Source: Nitrospirota bacterium (GTDB lineage Bacteria > Nitrospirota > Nitrospiria > Nitrospirales > UBA8639). Taken from it: DNA of 64,000 bases. Location: the NCBI GenBank assembly GCA_029864405.1, contig JAOTTP010000006.1, positions 1 through 64,000 on the forward strand, in the 5' to 3' direction. Below, piece after piece: positions 54,959 through 63,237 of this stretch; positions within the stretch are counted from its first letter, which is position 1; every line of letters starts with the position of its first letter. Both the position numbers and the translations under genes were made by a program. A model generated the notes under the pieces. It was not told the DNA's origin. It saw only the letters and a program-made list of their open reading frames with translations, and searched no databases.

Positions 54959-55642
54959 ATGCGCATGATTCTTCTCTTTCTCCTGCTTATGATCATCGTG
55001 TTGGGACCACAACTCTGGGTATGGTGGGTCTTTCGCCAATACCGTCAACATCGTGAGGATCTTGGGGGAACCGGTGGGGAATTAGCGCGTCATTTGCTCA
55101 ATCGGTTTGGTCTGCAACAGGTGCGCGTGGAACCCACGCCGATCGGGGACCATTACAACCCCGAAACCAAACTCGTCGGCCTGACTCCGCAACATTACAG
55201 CGGCAAATCCCTGACCGCCGCGGTCATCGCGGCGCACGAAGTGGGCCATGCCTTGCAAGATCATGAAGGCTATGCACTCTTAAAAGATCGAACTCACCTG
55301 ATCAAATTCGCGCAGAAAGCCGAAAAGGCCGGGTCGTATTTGATGCTGGGGATTCCTGTCCTGGCTGGCGTGACCAGGATTCCTGCAGTAGGTCTTGCCT
55401 TATTAGTCGTGGCAATTGGGACCATGAGCGTTTCCGCCATGGTGCATCTCATCACCTTACCCGTGGAATGGAATGCCAGTTTTCGTCGGGCCCTGCCGAT
55501 CCTCAGAGAAGGGGGCTACCTGGCACCTCCGGATTTGCACGCCGCCAAACGTATCCTCACCGCCGCCACCCTCACCTATGTCGCCTCATCACTCTTCAGC
55601 TTGGTTAATATGTGGAGGTGGATTCGCCTGGTTCGGCGGTAA
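54959..55642 (+). CDS. Membrane zinc metallopeptidase (Zn_peptidase_2, YugP-like)
   Basis: 227 residues. An N-terminal helix (about 4-25), the zinc site AAHEVGHALQDHEGY (HExxH at about 97-101) with conserved YNPETKLVGLTPQHY upstream, and two to three further membrane helices (about 120-165, 200-220). Family members are membrane proteases of unknown substrate. The DUF1614 gene follows after 176 bases. Confidence 0.85.
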   Translation: MRMILLFLLLMIIVLGPQLWVWWVFRQYRQHREDLGGTGGELARHLLNRFGLQQVRVEPTPIGDHYNPETKLVGLTPQHYSGKSLTAAVIAAHEVGHALQDHEGYALLKDRTHLIKFAQKAEKAGSYLMLGIPVLAGVTRIPAVGLALLVVAIGTMSVSAMVHLITLPVEWNASFRRALPILREGGYLAPPDLHAAKRILTAATLTYVASSLFSLVNMWRWIRLVRR

Positions 55643-55818
55643 AGGTAAGTGAGAGGCACCGTTGGAAAAATCTAAGACTGAAAAACCTATCGAAAATTTT
55701 CCTCTCTCTTTCACGGCTTCAGGCCTGTTGTTTCACTGATTCAAGGAACACCCCCCCTCCTGGATTCTTATAACACCATTTTTCAGATTAACCGCCGGGC
55801 AGAAATGGGATCTCTTTC

Positions 55819-56499
55819 ATGAACGGGCGATTGGGCTGCCTTCCGATTTTCCTGTTTCTGCTGCTGCTATTCCTGCTTCCACTTGTCTTTGTCCAATTTA
55901 TGGGCCTGGCTTTGGCAAAACTTCGATTGGATCCCTATGTTGCCATGATAGTGATCATGGGGATTTTTTTGGGGAGTGTAGTCAATATTCCCATTACACG
56001 AATGGTTCGCCAGGAGGATGTCATTGCCCACCCCTACCCCCTCTTCGGCTTCCTGGATATTTGGCCGCACCTTCAACGGAGCCGGCGGGAAACCATCCTG
56101 GCCGTAAATCTTGGAGGCTGCGTCATCCCCACGCTAGTTGCGGTTTATGAAATTTTTCAGCTTCTGGGGGATTCCTGGAGCTATCTATTCCCTTTAGGGC
56201 TGGCAGTGGCGATCAATACTGTTGTGTGTTATCGGCTGGCTAAGCCGGTCGAGGGGATTGGTATCGCGATGCCGGCATTCGTGCCACCAATGGTCGCAGC
56301 TCTGACGGCGCTACTCCTTGCCCCCGACGAAGCGCCGTCGGTGGCCTTTGTTGGGGGGGTATTCGGTCCCCTCTTGGGCGCTGATATCTTCCACATACGG
56401 GAGGTACCGCGCATCGCCACCGGCATGGCCAGCATCGGTGGTGCCGGTACCTTTGACGGCATCGTCCTCTCCGGAATCCTGGCCGCATACCTCGCTTGA
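55819..56499 (+). CDS. DUF1614 membrane protein
   Basis: 226 residues, six to seven membrane helices. Family blocks: GSVVNIPITRM (about 52-62), NLGGCVIPTLVAVY, INTVVCYRLAKPVEGIGIAMPAFVPP split normally, and GADIFHIREV, ASIGGAGTFDGIVLSGILAAYLA at the end. Function unknown; the family is found in archaea and bacteria. Convergent with the DUF2459 gene. A degraded copy of its last codons is at 58388. Confidence 0.82.
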   Translation: MNGRLGCLPIFLFLLLLFLLPLVFVQFMGLALAKLRLDPYVAMIVIMGIFLGSVVNIPITRMVRQEDVIAHPYPLFGFLDIWPHLQRSRRETILAVNLGGCVIPTLVAVYEIFQLLGDSWSYLFPLGLAVAINTVVCYRLAKPVEGIGIAMPAFVPPMVAALTALLLAPDEAPSVAFVGGVFGPLLGADIFHIREVPRIATGMASIGGAGTFDGIVLSGILAAYLA

Positions 56500-56550
56500 T
56501 CTCCTCAGGAAACCCGACGGGATTCTCTGGCGTTGACGATAACCAACGGC

Positions 56551-57210
56551 TCAATTCGACCTGAGAGAAGAATCGTTGGAGGTTGGTAGAAGGCTGTTCA
56601 ATTGCCACCCCAGCATGGTCCGGTTAAAGGCCAGCGCGGGCGTGAGCGGAAGGCCGGCAGCTTGCAGAGCACGAGCAGCATACTGATGGCAGGTGTGAAA
56701 AAGATGATAGGACCTGACCGACGGGTAAAAGGCGGAACCTCCAAAATGGGCAAGAGGCGTTCGGGATCCGAGAGTGGAGTCGAGAAATTGCCGTAATTGC
56801 CGGTAGGGTTCTGGTTCAAGATGAAGCACAAATACGTCGGCCGGGGGTTGCGGAGTCCGCTCCGCCCAGATTGAGGGATGCTGCCCCACCTCGACAACCC
56901 CGTCCGTGGGCCAGAGCAGCGCGCGGAATATCCCGCCGATGCCAGTCTTCCCTTCCACATACCAGGCGCGTTCGGCATATCCCCATTCTTCAAATTCTTG
57001 GGCACCGTTGCGTGAAGCGTTCGGGGAGGAAACGGGAAACGCCAGCATAGCGTGCCAGGTATCGAGGGACACGATCACGGTTTGAGAAGGAAAATGTTTG
57101 GGAAGAGACGAGAGGCTATGAGGCGAAGTCGTGCAAGCGGCTGAAAAAATGAGGCAGCCGACGATGAGGAGAAGGGCCACACAAGAGAGGTTTTTTCTCA
57201 ACCTGAACAT
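56551..57210 (-). CDS. DUF2459-like lipoprotein
   Basis: 219 residues. Signal ends in IFSAAC (Cys about 26). Matching blocks: SLDTWHAMLAFP, EWGYAERAWYV, VFVLHLEPEPYRQL and FHTCHQYAARALQAAGLPLTP near the end with His and Cys where this group may have a catalytic pair. Function of the family is not established. Convergent with DUF1614. Confidence 0.75.
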   Translation of the reverse strand: MFRLRKNLSCVALLLIVGCLIFSAACTTSPHSLSSLPKHFPSQTVIVSLDTWHAMLAFPVSSPNASRNGAQEFEEWGYAERAWYVEGKTGIGGIFRALLWPTDGVVEVGQHPSIWAERTPQPPADVFVLHLEPEPYRQLRQFLDSTLGSRTPLAHFGGSAFYPSVRSYHLFHTCHQYAARALQAAGLPLTPALAFNRTMLGWQLNSLLPTSNDSSLRSN

Positions 57211-57270
57211 AGAAGCTAATCGTTGGATTCGCGATTTCCCGGAGTCTGCTACGGGGGTGACTATTTAAAT

Positions 57271-57294
57271 CCCCCTTTGAAAGGGGAAAGGGGG
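57271..57294. repeat. Inverted repeat CCCCCTTT / AAAGGGGG
   Basis: CCCCCTTT, eight bases GAAAGGGG, AAAGGGGG, with further flanking AT pairs. It lies just upstream of the DUF2459 gene. This type of simple G/C palindrome is found dispersed in many genomes. No function is clear. Confidence 0.5.
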
Positions 57295-57385
57295 AGATTT
57301 GAAGATGAGGTTTTTCGCCTGAATACGTCGTAGTCTTGCGGCGAAGATCGTTTATTGATCGGGACACTCGCGGTGCCCCACGCGG

Positions 57386-57817
57386 CTATCTCAATCGAAT
57401 AATATCCTCGATCCAAATGATTTTAGGGCCATAGGGCCCATTGGAAAGTGCCAGGTAGAACTTACGATCGGCCGTGATCACAGCACCATCGATCGTCTCG
57501 GCCAAGGCAAGATAGAGACAATCGTACAAACTTTGATGAGTCACAAGGGCCAGCGCATAGGCCGGGTGAAAGAGTCGTTCATTGGGATGGTATTGGAGCG
57601 GGAGGTGCCTGAACTCTTTGAGTATGACATCACCTTCGTCCCTCGTGAGTTCTTCGCGTCGGATCTTTTTGGCAAGAACGCTGCCCACCTCCAACTGGAT
57701 AAAAGCCGGCACGTGAAGTCGGGCCTGTAACCGGCTGACATGCAGCGCGGCATTCGAATGAATTTCGGGAATAAACCACTTGATCGCGACACTCGCATCA
57801 AGCACATAGACCTTCAC
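57386..57817 (-). CDS. PIN-domain toxin (FitB/VapC type)
   Basis: 143-residue ribonuclease of a type II toxin-antitoxin pair. Acidic residues of the PIN active site are seen in YVLDASVAIKWF (Asp7), the QLEVGS Glu near residue 42, YDCLYLALAE (Asp about 97) and VITADRKFY (Asp about 115). It overlaps the antitoxin gene by four bases (ATGA), so synthesis is coupled and the antitoxin comes first. Confidence 0.9.
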   Translation of the reverse strand: MKVYVLDASVAIKWFIPEIHSNAALHVSRLQARLHVPAFIQLEVGSVLAKKIRREELTRDEGDVILKEFRHLPLQYHPNERLFHPAYALALVTHQSLYDCLYLALAETIDGAVITADRKFYLALSNGPYGPKIIWIEDIIRLR

Positions 57818-58047
57818 CGGTCTCGATCCTCACGGATCAGCTCCGCACTATCGCTGAATGTCCGGCCAGACTTCTTTAATCGCTTGTGAAACTGTTCGAT
57901 CCGTTTCCATGCTCCCTCATAGTCGGGCACGGCTTCTTCAAGAATAGTTCTGACCTCCGATTCAAGGGAACGACCATGCTCCCTGGCCAGCTTCTTGAGC
58001 CGATCCACGACTTTCTCATCGAGTTGCCGAACCAGAACCTGTGCCAT
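57814..58047 (-). CDS. Ribbon-helix-helix antitoxin (FitA type)
   Basis: 77 residues. N-terminal ribbon-helix-helix DNA-binding part (AQVLVRQLDEKVVDRLKKLA, REHGRSLESEVRTILEEA) as in FitA, followed by a C-terminal tail that should wrap the toxin. A palindrome 27 bases upstream of the start is the likely operator. GGAGG site before the ATG. Confidence 0.9.
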   Translation of the reverse strand: MAQVLVRQLDEKVVDRLKKLAREHGRSLESEVRTILEEAVPDYEGAWKRIEQFHKRLKKSGRTFSDSAELIREDRDR

Positions 58048-58073
58048 AGCCTCCTCCGATCTTTGGTAATAGC

Positions 58074-58115
58074 GCTATCATTATGATAGCACTTGACCTG
58101 GCATCCATCAATGCA
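58074..58115 (-). promoter_or_regulatory. Promoter and operator of the toxin-antitoxin pair
   Basis: GCTATCATTATGATAGC (58074-58090) is a perfect palindrome around one base. On the minus strand TTGATG, 17 bases, TATCAT form a promoter whose -10 lies in the palindrome, so binding of the antitoxin would shut off transcription. Confidence 0.7.
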
Positions 58116-58810
58116 CCCATTCCCTCAACACATCGGTCGGGAGGGGATACTGGTTTCTTTTTATCGTTGAGGGAACATAGAACGCAAAGAGAAGAAAAAC
58201 GACATCTAGCTTATGGTGTGGGGCATAATCCACGAGCGGAATAAGATCGAACAGGTCGGTCTCTTGAGCTTATGGGGCTGGATCCCCCTCATCCGTCGGT
58301 GAGCCTGGTAGAGAACTTCTGCCGATTTAACAAAATTTTTCATAAAAAAATGTTCCTGACACCTTATTTTCCTTTCCAGAAACCTGACTGCATACCTCGC
58401 TTAATCTGCTGAAAAAACTGGCGGGATCTTGTGGCGTTGTAAAATAAGAGGTCAAATTCGAAGGTAAGAAGAATCGTGGGATTTCTGTGCAGTTTTCCTC
58501 TGGCCCTCCGCACGTGAAAATACGTTTTACGGCCAGGAGGAAAGCCAGCAACAAAAAAAGCGGATAGAAGTGTTTACCTGCGAGAGTTCATCCTCTAATT
58601 TTGGAATCTTGGAGAGACTTTAGGATTCCCACTTCCCTCCCGTGGGCCTTCACACTACCTCTGCACTCGATCCCTTCTTCTGTTTGTGTTCCTCTAGGCA
58701 ACACCTTCATCCACTCAAGATTTAGATAACCATTTCTTAGAGTGTTTCAAGCCTTACACCAAAACTCCCAGAGAGTGCCATACTCCGAATCTGCCCCGAC
58801 ATGAGGAAAA
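58091..58810. other. Gene-free stretch of about 0.7 kb
   Basis: Apart from the toxin-antitoxin promoter and the degraded copy at 58388-58482, nothing is recognised. Short frames (for example on the minus strand at 58327-58554) look like debris of the copied segment. Confidence 0.45.
58388..58482. repeat. Degraded copy of the DUF1614/DUF2459 junction
   Basis: This sequence follows 56483-56580 base by base with about one quarter changed and small gaps (CATACCTCGCTT-AT, CGGGAT-CT-TGGCGTTG, then AGAAGAATCG). The original covers the last codons of DUF1614 and the end of the DUF2459 gene. It suggests a duplication that has decayed, now on the far side of the toxin-antitoxin genes. Confidence 0.6.
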
Positions 58811-59170
58811 TTAAAACGAGATCACTTTGTCACGTTCAGCCACAGCCTGGATATAGGCCGGCATGCCTTTGATCGTGGCCCCTGCGACCAGGTCCTGTTC
58901 TGTCACCTGACGAGCTACCGCACAAGCCCCGCAGACCCAAAGGGGAATATTGGCAGCCTGCACCGCCGCCAGCAGGTCTTTGAGGGGAGTCAGGTTCACG
59001 CCGATCACATGGTCCGCCGTCCCTTTTCGTCCCAACGTCACCGCCTCGCTCCACAGCCACAGGACCACATCATGGCCTTGTTCCTTGGCGGTTTTCGCCG
59101 CCATAAATGGAAGTGTCGCCAATGTGGGATCATCCGTGCCTCGGCTCCCGGAAATGAGAAATCGTGCCAT
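58811..59170 (-). CDS. DsrE-family sulfur-carrier-like protein
   Basis: 119 residues from the ATG at 59170 (GGAGGACAGG site). A DsrE/DsrF fold: MARFLISGSRGTDDPTLATLPF split normally, AAKTAKEQGHDVVLWLWSEAV, and a cysteine pair in WVCGACAVARQV (about 78-83) at the place where DsrE proteins hold the active cysteine. These proteins pass sulfane sulfur between partners. It follows a TsdA-type thiosulfate dehydrogenase by 33 bases and is probably in the same operon. Confidence 0.82.
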   Translation of the reverse strand: MARFLISGSRGTDDPTLATLPFMAAKTAKEQGHDVVLWLWSEAVTLGRKGTADHVIGVNLTPLKDLLAAVQAANIPLWVCGACAVARQVTEQDLVAGATIKGMPAYIQAVAERDKVISF

Positions 59171-59203
59171 GTACCTGTCCTCCTCTGTGATAATGATGAA
59201 CAA

Positions 59204-60109
59204 TTAATACGGGGAATCGACTGGTTTATCTTCCTTTGGCCAATCGAAGGCCTTCAGCGCATAATCAGGTCGCGAATGGCTGTTCATAAAAGCCGCGACA
59301 TCATAGGCCTCCACATCGCTTAACACGCCGGGTTGGGACAACGGCATATTGCCTTTGATGAAAGCGGCCGCTTTGCTCACCCGTGCCAGACCTGAAGCAA
59401 TATTGAACGACTGTGGCCCCCAGAGTGGTGGAGCAACCATCGTGCCGTGGCCGTCAGAGCCATGACAACCTGTGCAAGAGCCTGTAAAAACGCGCTGTCC
59501 ATTTTGCCTGTCCGGTTTTCGTGTCATATTCATGAGAGGAAATCCCAACCACGATAGATTGGCAGAAGGCGGAACGTCTTGAGAAAGCCACGACATGTAG
59601 GCTTGAATCGCGTCCATTTCAGGGCTGTGGGGTGGCAAGGCTTTCCCATTCAAGCTGCGTTCAAAGCATTCGTTGATCCGCTCCTCTAATGAAATCTCCT
59701 TGCCGACACGAGCTTTATATTGAGGGTACGCATAGGGAACTCCTACATAGGTCCCGGCTCCGACTTTCCGCCCGGCATCCAAATGACAATTGGTGCAAGT
59801 TAAGGCATTGCCCACGAATGCCTTGGCATAGGTTTGAGTATTCACGACCAGATTATAGCCAAGCCGGATGCGATCCCCTTCAGAAGTTGAGGGAATGGAA
59901 TCCAAGGAAGGAATGGCAGGCATTACACCCGAAGAAAGGGGCGTGCCATCGGTTCCCGAATATGTTGGCTCCGGCCATAACCCCACCGCCCCGCAAACCA
60001 GGATTCCCATACAACAGATAAACGTCCGGGTTCGCTGAATGACATGATTCGTTATCACATGCCAGGATTTTCGCAAGACTTGGTGACTCTGGTCTCTAGT
60101 ATGCACCAT
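59204..60109 (-). CDS. tsdA: Thiosulfate dehydrogenase-like diheme cytochrome c (TsdA)
   Basis: 301 residues from the ATG at 60109 (GGAGG ten bases upstream); an in-frame start at 60211 is possible. A hydrophobic export signal (about 28-50) precedes two cytochrome domains with CTNCH (105-109) and CTGCH (212-216). Family blocks are YNLVVNTQTYAKAFVGNALTCTNCHLDAG split normally, ERINECFERSLNG with Cys148 where TsdA has the cysteine ligand of haem 1, PPLWGPQSFN and NMPLSQPGVLSDVEAYDVAAFMNSH split normally. TsdA joins two thiosulfates to tetrathionate in the periplasm. The DsrE gene is next. Confidence 0.88.
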   Translation of the reverse strand: MVHTRDQSHQVLRKSWHVITNHVIQRTRTFICCMGILVCGAVGLWPEPTYSGTDGTPLSSGVMPAIPSLDSIPSTSEGDRIRLGYNLVVNTQTYAKAFVGNALTCTNCHLDAGRKVGAGTYVGVPYAYPQYKARVGKEISLEERINECFERSLNGKALPPHSPEMDAIQAYMSWLSQDVPPSANLSWLGFPLMNMTRKPDRQNGQRVFTGSCTGCHGSDGHGTMVAPPLWGPQSFNIASGLARVSKAAAFIKGNMPLSQPGVLSDVEAYDVAAFMNSHSRPDYALKAFDWPKEDKPVDSPY

Positions 60110-60669
60110 TCGAAAGTGGCCTCCTTTGCACGGTTCCATCCTAACCCTGCTCATGAAGCACCACAAGGATGCCAACTCCTTTATTCTTCTATGGCCACGC
60201 AAAAACGACACCAGGTGCCAACATCAGCAGAGAAAGTGCTTTCAGAGGACGATGGGAGCCTTAGTTTAAAAAAACCGGCCCCTCAGGCTCTGTCCGTAGG
60301 GAAATTTGAGACAGAATCAAAGTATTGTGACGTGGCAATGAGCCACAATGACAGGGTCGTATGAAAGGCCAGAGGCTCCCACGTTTCACTCCGTGCCATC
60401 CGATCTGCTACATGGACCCATTTCATAATCGGTACAGTCTGTGCGTTCGCTGTTGCCACCGCTCAAATGATATGGATTCCTCGCCTCTACCCATGGGTCT
60501 CTCCGACGTACAACAAACCGAACTAGATTACCGCCGGAGCGAACGAGCTTCGCAATGTTGCATTGCAAGACCCGACCCCCGGTCATATTGGGGCCTTTTT
60601 CCGATGGGGTTTGGGTAGATTAGAGCACTGGTGCTTACCTGGAGCTGCTCTCGAACGCTTCGACGCACG
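60110..60669. other. Gene-free stretch and 3' flank of the group II intron
   Basis: No protein-like frame with a ribosome site. Minus-strand bases near 60260-60300 read GCCTGAGGGGCCGG then TTTTTTT, a weak terminator candidate. The part 60430-60660 is the presumed 3' exon side of the intron; I could not identify a gene in it. Confidence 0.4.
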
Positions 60670-61341
60670 CGTCTACCGGGAACCACAGCAGTCAGTAATG
60701 ACCAGCGCCCCCTCATCAAACCGTGCGTATGGTTTTCCCATACACGGCTTTCCGATGTTCTTCCTCAGGAGGCATGCGCCCATGTCCAGCGAGCCGGATT
60801 CAGGCTTGGCCTTCCGAGACAGTTTCCTCTGTAGTCTCCTGATCGTGAATGGGGTTGATAGCACGAAGGCAATCCCCTGATCCTCCACTCGTCGGACAAC
60901 ATGAACAAAGTAGGGCCCCTTCCCTCGGGCCGGGTTGTGTTGGCCCAAGCCCTCCAGCGGTACTATGCACCCCTCCGACTCCCACGACAGCCCTCGGCGA
61001 TTTCGGTTGCCCTTATACGCCGCAGTTGCGGGCTCCAGCCCCGCACCGCCGTGGGTCTCCCGTCCTGCACGGTGTCTCTTCCGTCACATGCCGCCCCTGC
61101 TACCCCGGAAGATCCTGAAGGTGGGTGTTCGTTCGAGTCCCTCAGGTTGCGGCCTTCCCCTTCTGACCACAGGGTCGGCATCTCCAGTTCATTGACGAGG
61201 CTACAGCTAGGTTCGCTTGCGCTACGGCCTGCAGCTTTGCCCATGGGAAACTTCAACCCCGGATTACTCCGACGCTGCTTCCCGGTACGAGAAAGGTGTA
61301 CGAACAACTCCTTTCGCGGGACTTCAACCCGCTAGACACAC
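60670..61341 (-). mobile_element. Group II intron with nearly all of the reverse transcriptase gene deleted
   Basis: The minus strand begins with GTGTGTC at 61341, a normal 5' end, runs through about 400 bases of structured RNA-like sequence, then has a short trace of the reverse transcriptase start (IRRLQRKLSRKAKPE, as in intron-encoded proteins), and directly afterwards domain V (60718-60750) and a domain VI-like hairpin to about 60670. Usual intron proteins of 400-plus residues are gone. Exact 3' end not fixed. It can no longer move without help but may still splice. Confidence 0.75.
60718..60750 (-). ncRNA. Group II intron domain V
   Basis: AAGCCGTG pairs with CACGGTTT (with the G-U pair of the catalytic AGC triad), then a two-base CG bulge, then TATGG pairs with CCATA and closes on a GAAA loop. 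This is the highly conserved catalytic hairpin of group II introns. Confidence 0.85.
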
Positions 61342-61765
61342 CGCCGATGACGGCATGCGGTCAGGCATGAGTATTTACTTACTCCAGTGCACCGAATCCA
61401 AAAAGTTAAGCAGCAATCGGCGCAATGGCTATGTCTCAGCGACGCCGGATTTGCGCAGCGGTTCAGGAGCAAGGGCTACGTTCGGGGAGCTTCCACGCCC
61501 TGTCGCTTTCAAAGGGACATTCGACAAACCTGGGAATTACGCGCTGCAATCAGAGGACCATCAGGCAGAGGTGGCATTGACCGCCGCAAGCATTCCAAGT
61601 CTTTCACGACATGAATCCCCCATTCCGGATAAATTCCCTTCACTTTTCCACTCGCTGGGTGCGCCACATAAGGGATAAGATAATTGTGTGCTTGATCTGT
61701 TCGTCCCAAACCTGACAAGCGGACGCTCAAGACCTACTACGAAATGTTAGAGAATATTCTGGAAG
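61342..61765. other. 5' flank of the group II intron, no clear gene
   Basis: A minus-strand frame (61509-61730) reads DQAHNYLIPYVAHPASGKVKG and more, but it has no ribosome site and I cannot identify it; the following bases toward the intron have several stops. It may be the remains of the gene the intron entered. Confidence 0.35.
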
Positions 61766-62380
61766 ATGCCGAACAATTTCCCCGGTGGGCCAAACACGCC
61801 AGCCGAATCTCACCCTCCTAAGCCAACCATATCTCCCGTACTGCGGACCATCGGCCATTCGAGGCGGCCCATTGAGGAATTTATCGAGCTCCTCCAGACG
61901 CACGGGATTCAAGTGCTGACCGACGTGCGGATAACTCCATATTCGCGCCGCAATCCTCAATTTCATTCAGAAGCTCTGGCCAAGAGCCTTGCAAATAGGG
62001 GAATCCAGTCTCGGCACATGCCGTCGTTGGGTGGCCGGAGGAAAAGCCGGCCGGATTCAGTGAATGTGGGATGGCGGAATGAGGGTTTCCGGAGTTACGC
62101 GGATTATATGCAAACCCAAGATTTTTGGGATGCCCTGGATGACCTAATGGCGACTGGTCATCGTCTACCAGTGGCCATCATGTGCGCCGAAGCGGTGCCC
62201 TGGCGCTGCCACCGCACGCTGATCTCGGATGCATTGGTCAGCCGTGGATGGACCGTCCAGCACATTATCTCACCCAACTCCATCCAGACTCATACGCTCA
62301 CCCCGTTTGCCAAACTTGAGGACGGTCGCCTTACCTACCCAGCCGAAGGTCCTAATAATTCCACCCTGCCTCTATTCTAA
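61766..62380 (+). CDS. DUF488 family protein
   Basis: 204 residues. Family blocks TIGHSRRPIEEFIELL (about 28-43), VLTDVRITPYSRRNPQF, GIQSRHMPSLGG, and AIMCAEAVPWRCHRTLI (about 135-151), with two cysteines in the MCAE...CHR part that are conserved in the family. Function unknown; the conserved Arg and Cys suggest nucleotide or nucleic-acid work. Single gene. Confidence 0.88.
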   Translation: MPNNFPGGPNTPAESHPPKPTISPVLRTIGHSRRPIEEFIELLQTHGIQVLTDVRITPYSRRNPQFHSEALAKSLANRGIQSRHMPSLGGRRKSRPDSVNVGWRNEGFRSYADYMQTQDFWDALDDLMATGHRLPVAIMCAEAVPWRCHRTLISDALVSRGWTVQHIISPNSIQTHTLTPFAKLEDGRLTYPAEGPNNSTLPLF

Positions 62381-62420
62381 ACAGAGCCTGAAAAGGCACT
62401 CAGTTGGGCCCTAATGAGGC

Positions 62421-62507
62421 TGTCATTCTGAGCCACCGGCGAAGAATCTGTGCCCAGGTTAAAGATGTCACGGCTCAGCGAGATCCTTCGTTTCACTCAG
62501 GATGACA
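62421..62507. repeat. MITE-like element with inverted ends
   Basis: TGTCATTCTGAG at the left and CTCAGGATGACA at the right pair in 11 of 12 positions. The inside (GAAGAATCT, AGATCCTTCG) has further complementarity. The same right half occurs at 63138. Similar 'TCATTCTGAG...CTCAGGATGA' sequences are dispersed in many bacterial genomes. Confidence 0.7.
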
Positions 62508-62677
62508 TAGTCTCTCAGGAAGTGAGCTTTTCATTGATGGCGGACCATTCGGCATACAGCGTCTGGCTGGTGAAACAATTAAGCTTTTAGAGATGCTTTG
62601 AACGGGAAACAGATTTAAAGGATAACGGATAAAGCTGACCAGACGGAAAAGTCTAGTTCCAGAAAAAGCGCACTGGC

Positions 62678-62995
62678 TTAGGTTGCTTTGTCCCGTATCT
62701 GATCGAGGATGGTTTCAACGGGGGTGGTGAGGTTTTTGTTGCGGTTGCAGGCCTGACAGGCCGGGACGACATTGCCTCTCGTGCTTTTTCCTTTTCTGGC
62801 TAATGGCACCACATGATCCATGGTCAGGTTTTCCGCTCCCACCAGTTGATGGCAGAAGTGGCACTCCCCTTTCTGAATCTGGGCTTTCCACCATGCCGTC
62901 TTCCGTAATTTTTTTCCGCTCTCGCGCTCAATCCGAATATGCCGTCGGATGGCGTCATCGTCACCTAGTGAGTAGAACTGTTCTGGTTGGGTCAA
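62678..62995 (-). CDS. HNH endonuclease domain protein
   Basis: 105 residues. Zinc knuckles CHFC (about 46-49) and CQAC (about 81-84) frame the HNH motif: LTMDHVVPLARKGKSTRGNVVPACQACNRNK (split by normal residues) has the catalytic His of DHV and the Asn of GNVVPAC. Free-standing HNH proteins are found with introns, phages and restriction systems; it lies about 1.3 kb from the group II intron. Target unknown. Confidence 0.88.
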   Translation of the reverse strand: MTQPEQFYSLGDDDAIRRHIRIERESGKKLRKTAWWKAQIQKGECHFCHQLVGAENLTMDHVVPLARKGKSTRGNVVPACQACNRNKNLTTPVETILDQIRDKAT

Positions 62996-63137
62996 AAGGG
63001 TAGAGAGCCTCTGTTAAAAAAAACTTTATATGGACAGGTGACCATGGAGGTCATGCGCCGAGGTCATTTGCTTTGGAAGATTGTAGCGCTTGGCTCCTGG
63101 CTTTTTAAAGCCACAGAGGTTTTTCTCCCTGGGCACA

Positions 63138-63164
63138 GATCCTTCGCGGGGCCTCAGGATGACA
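63138..63164. repeat. Half copy of the MITE-like repeat
   Basis: AGATCCTTCG, a few changed bases, CTCAGGATGACA, the same as the right half of the element at 62421-62507. It is probably a truncated copy. Confidence 0.6.
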
Positions 63165-63237
63165 CGGTGGGTGGGGGCCATTGTCGTCAGATTGTGTTCG
63201 TCAAATGTCTGATCGGAGAACACGACGTTTTGACAAT

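Noticed and set aside
60361-61678. Several plus-strand frames around the intron
   Set aside because: They are antisense to structured intron RNA, have no ribosome sites and no protein motifs.
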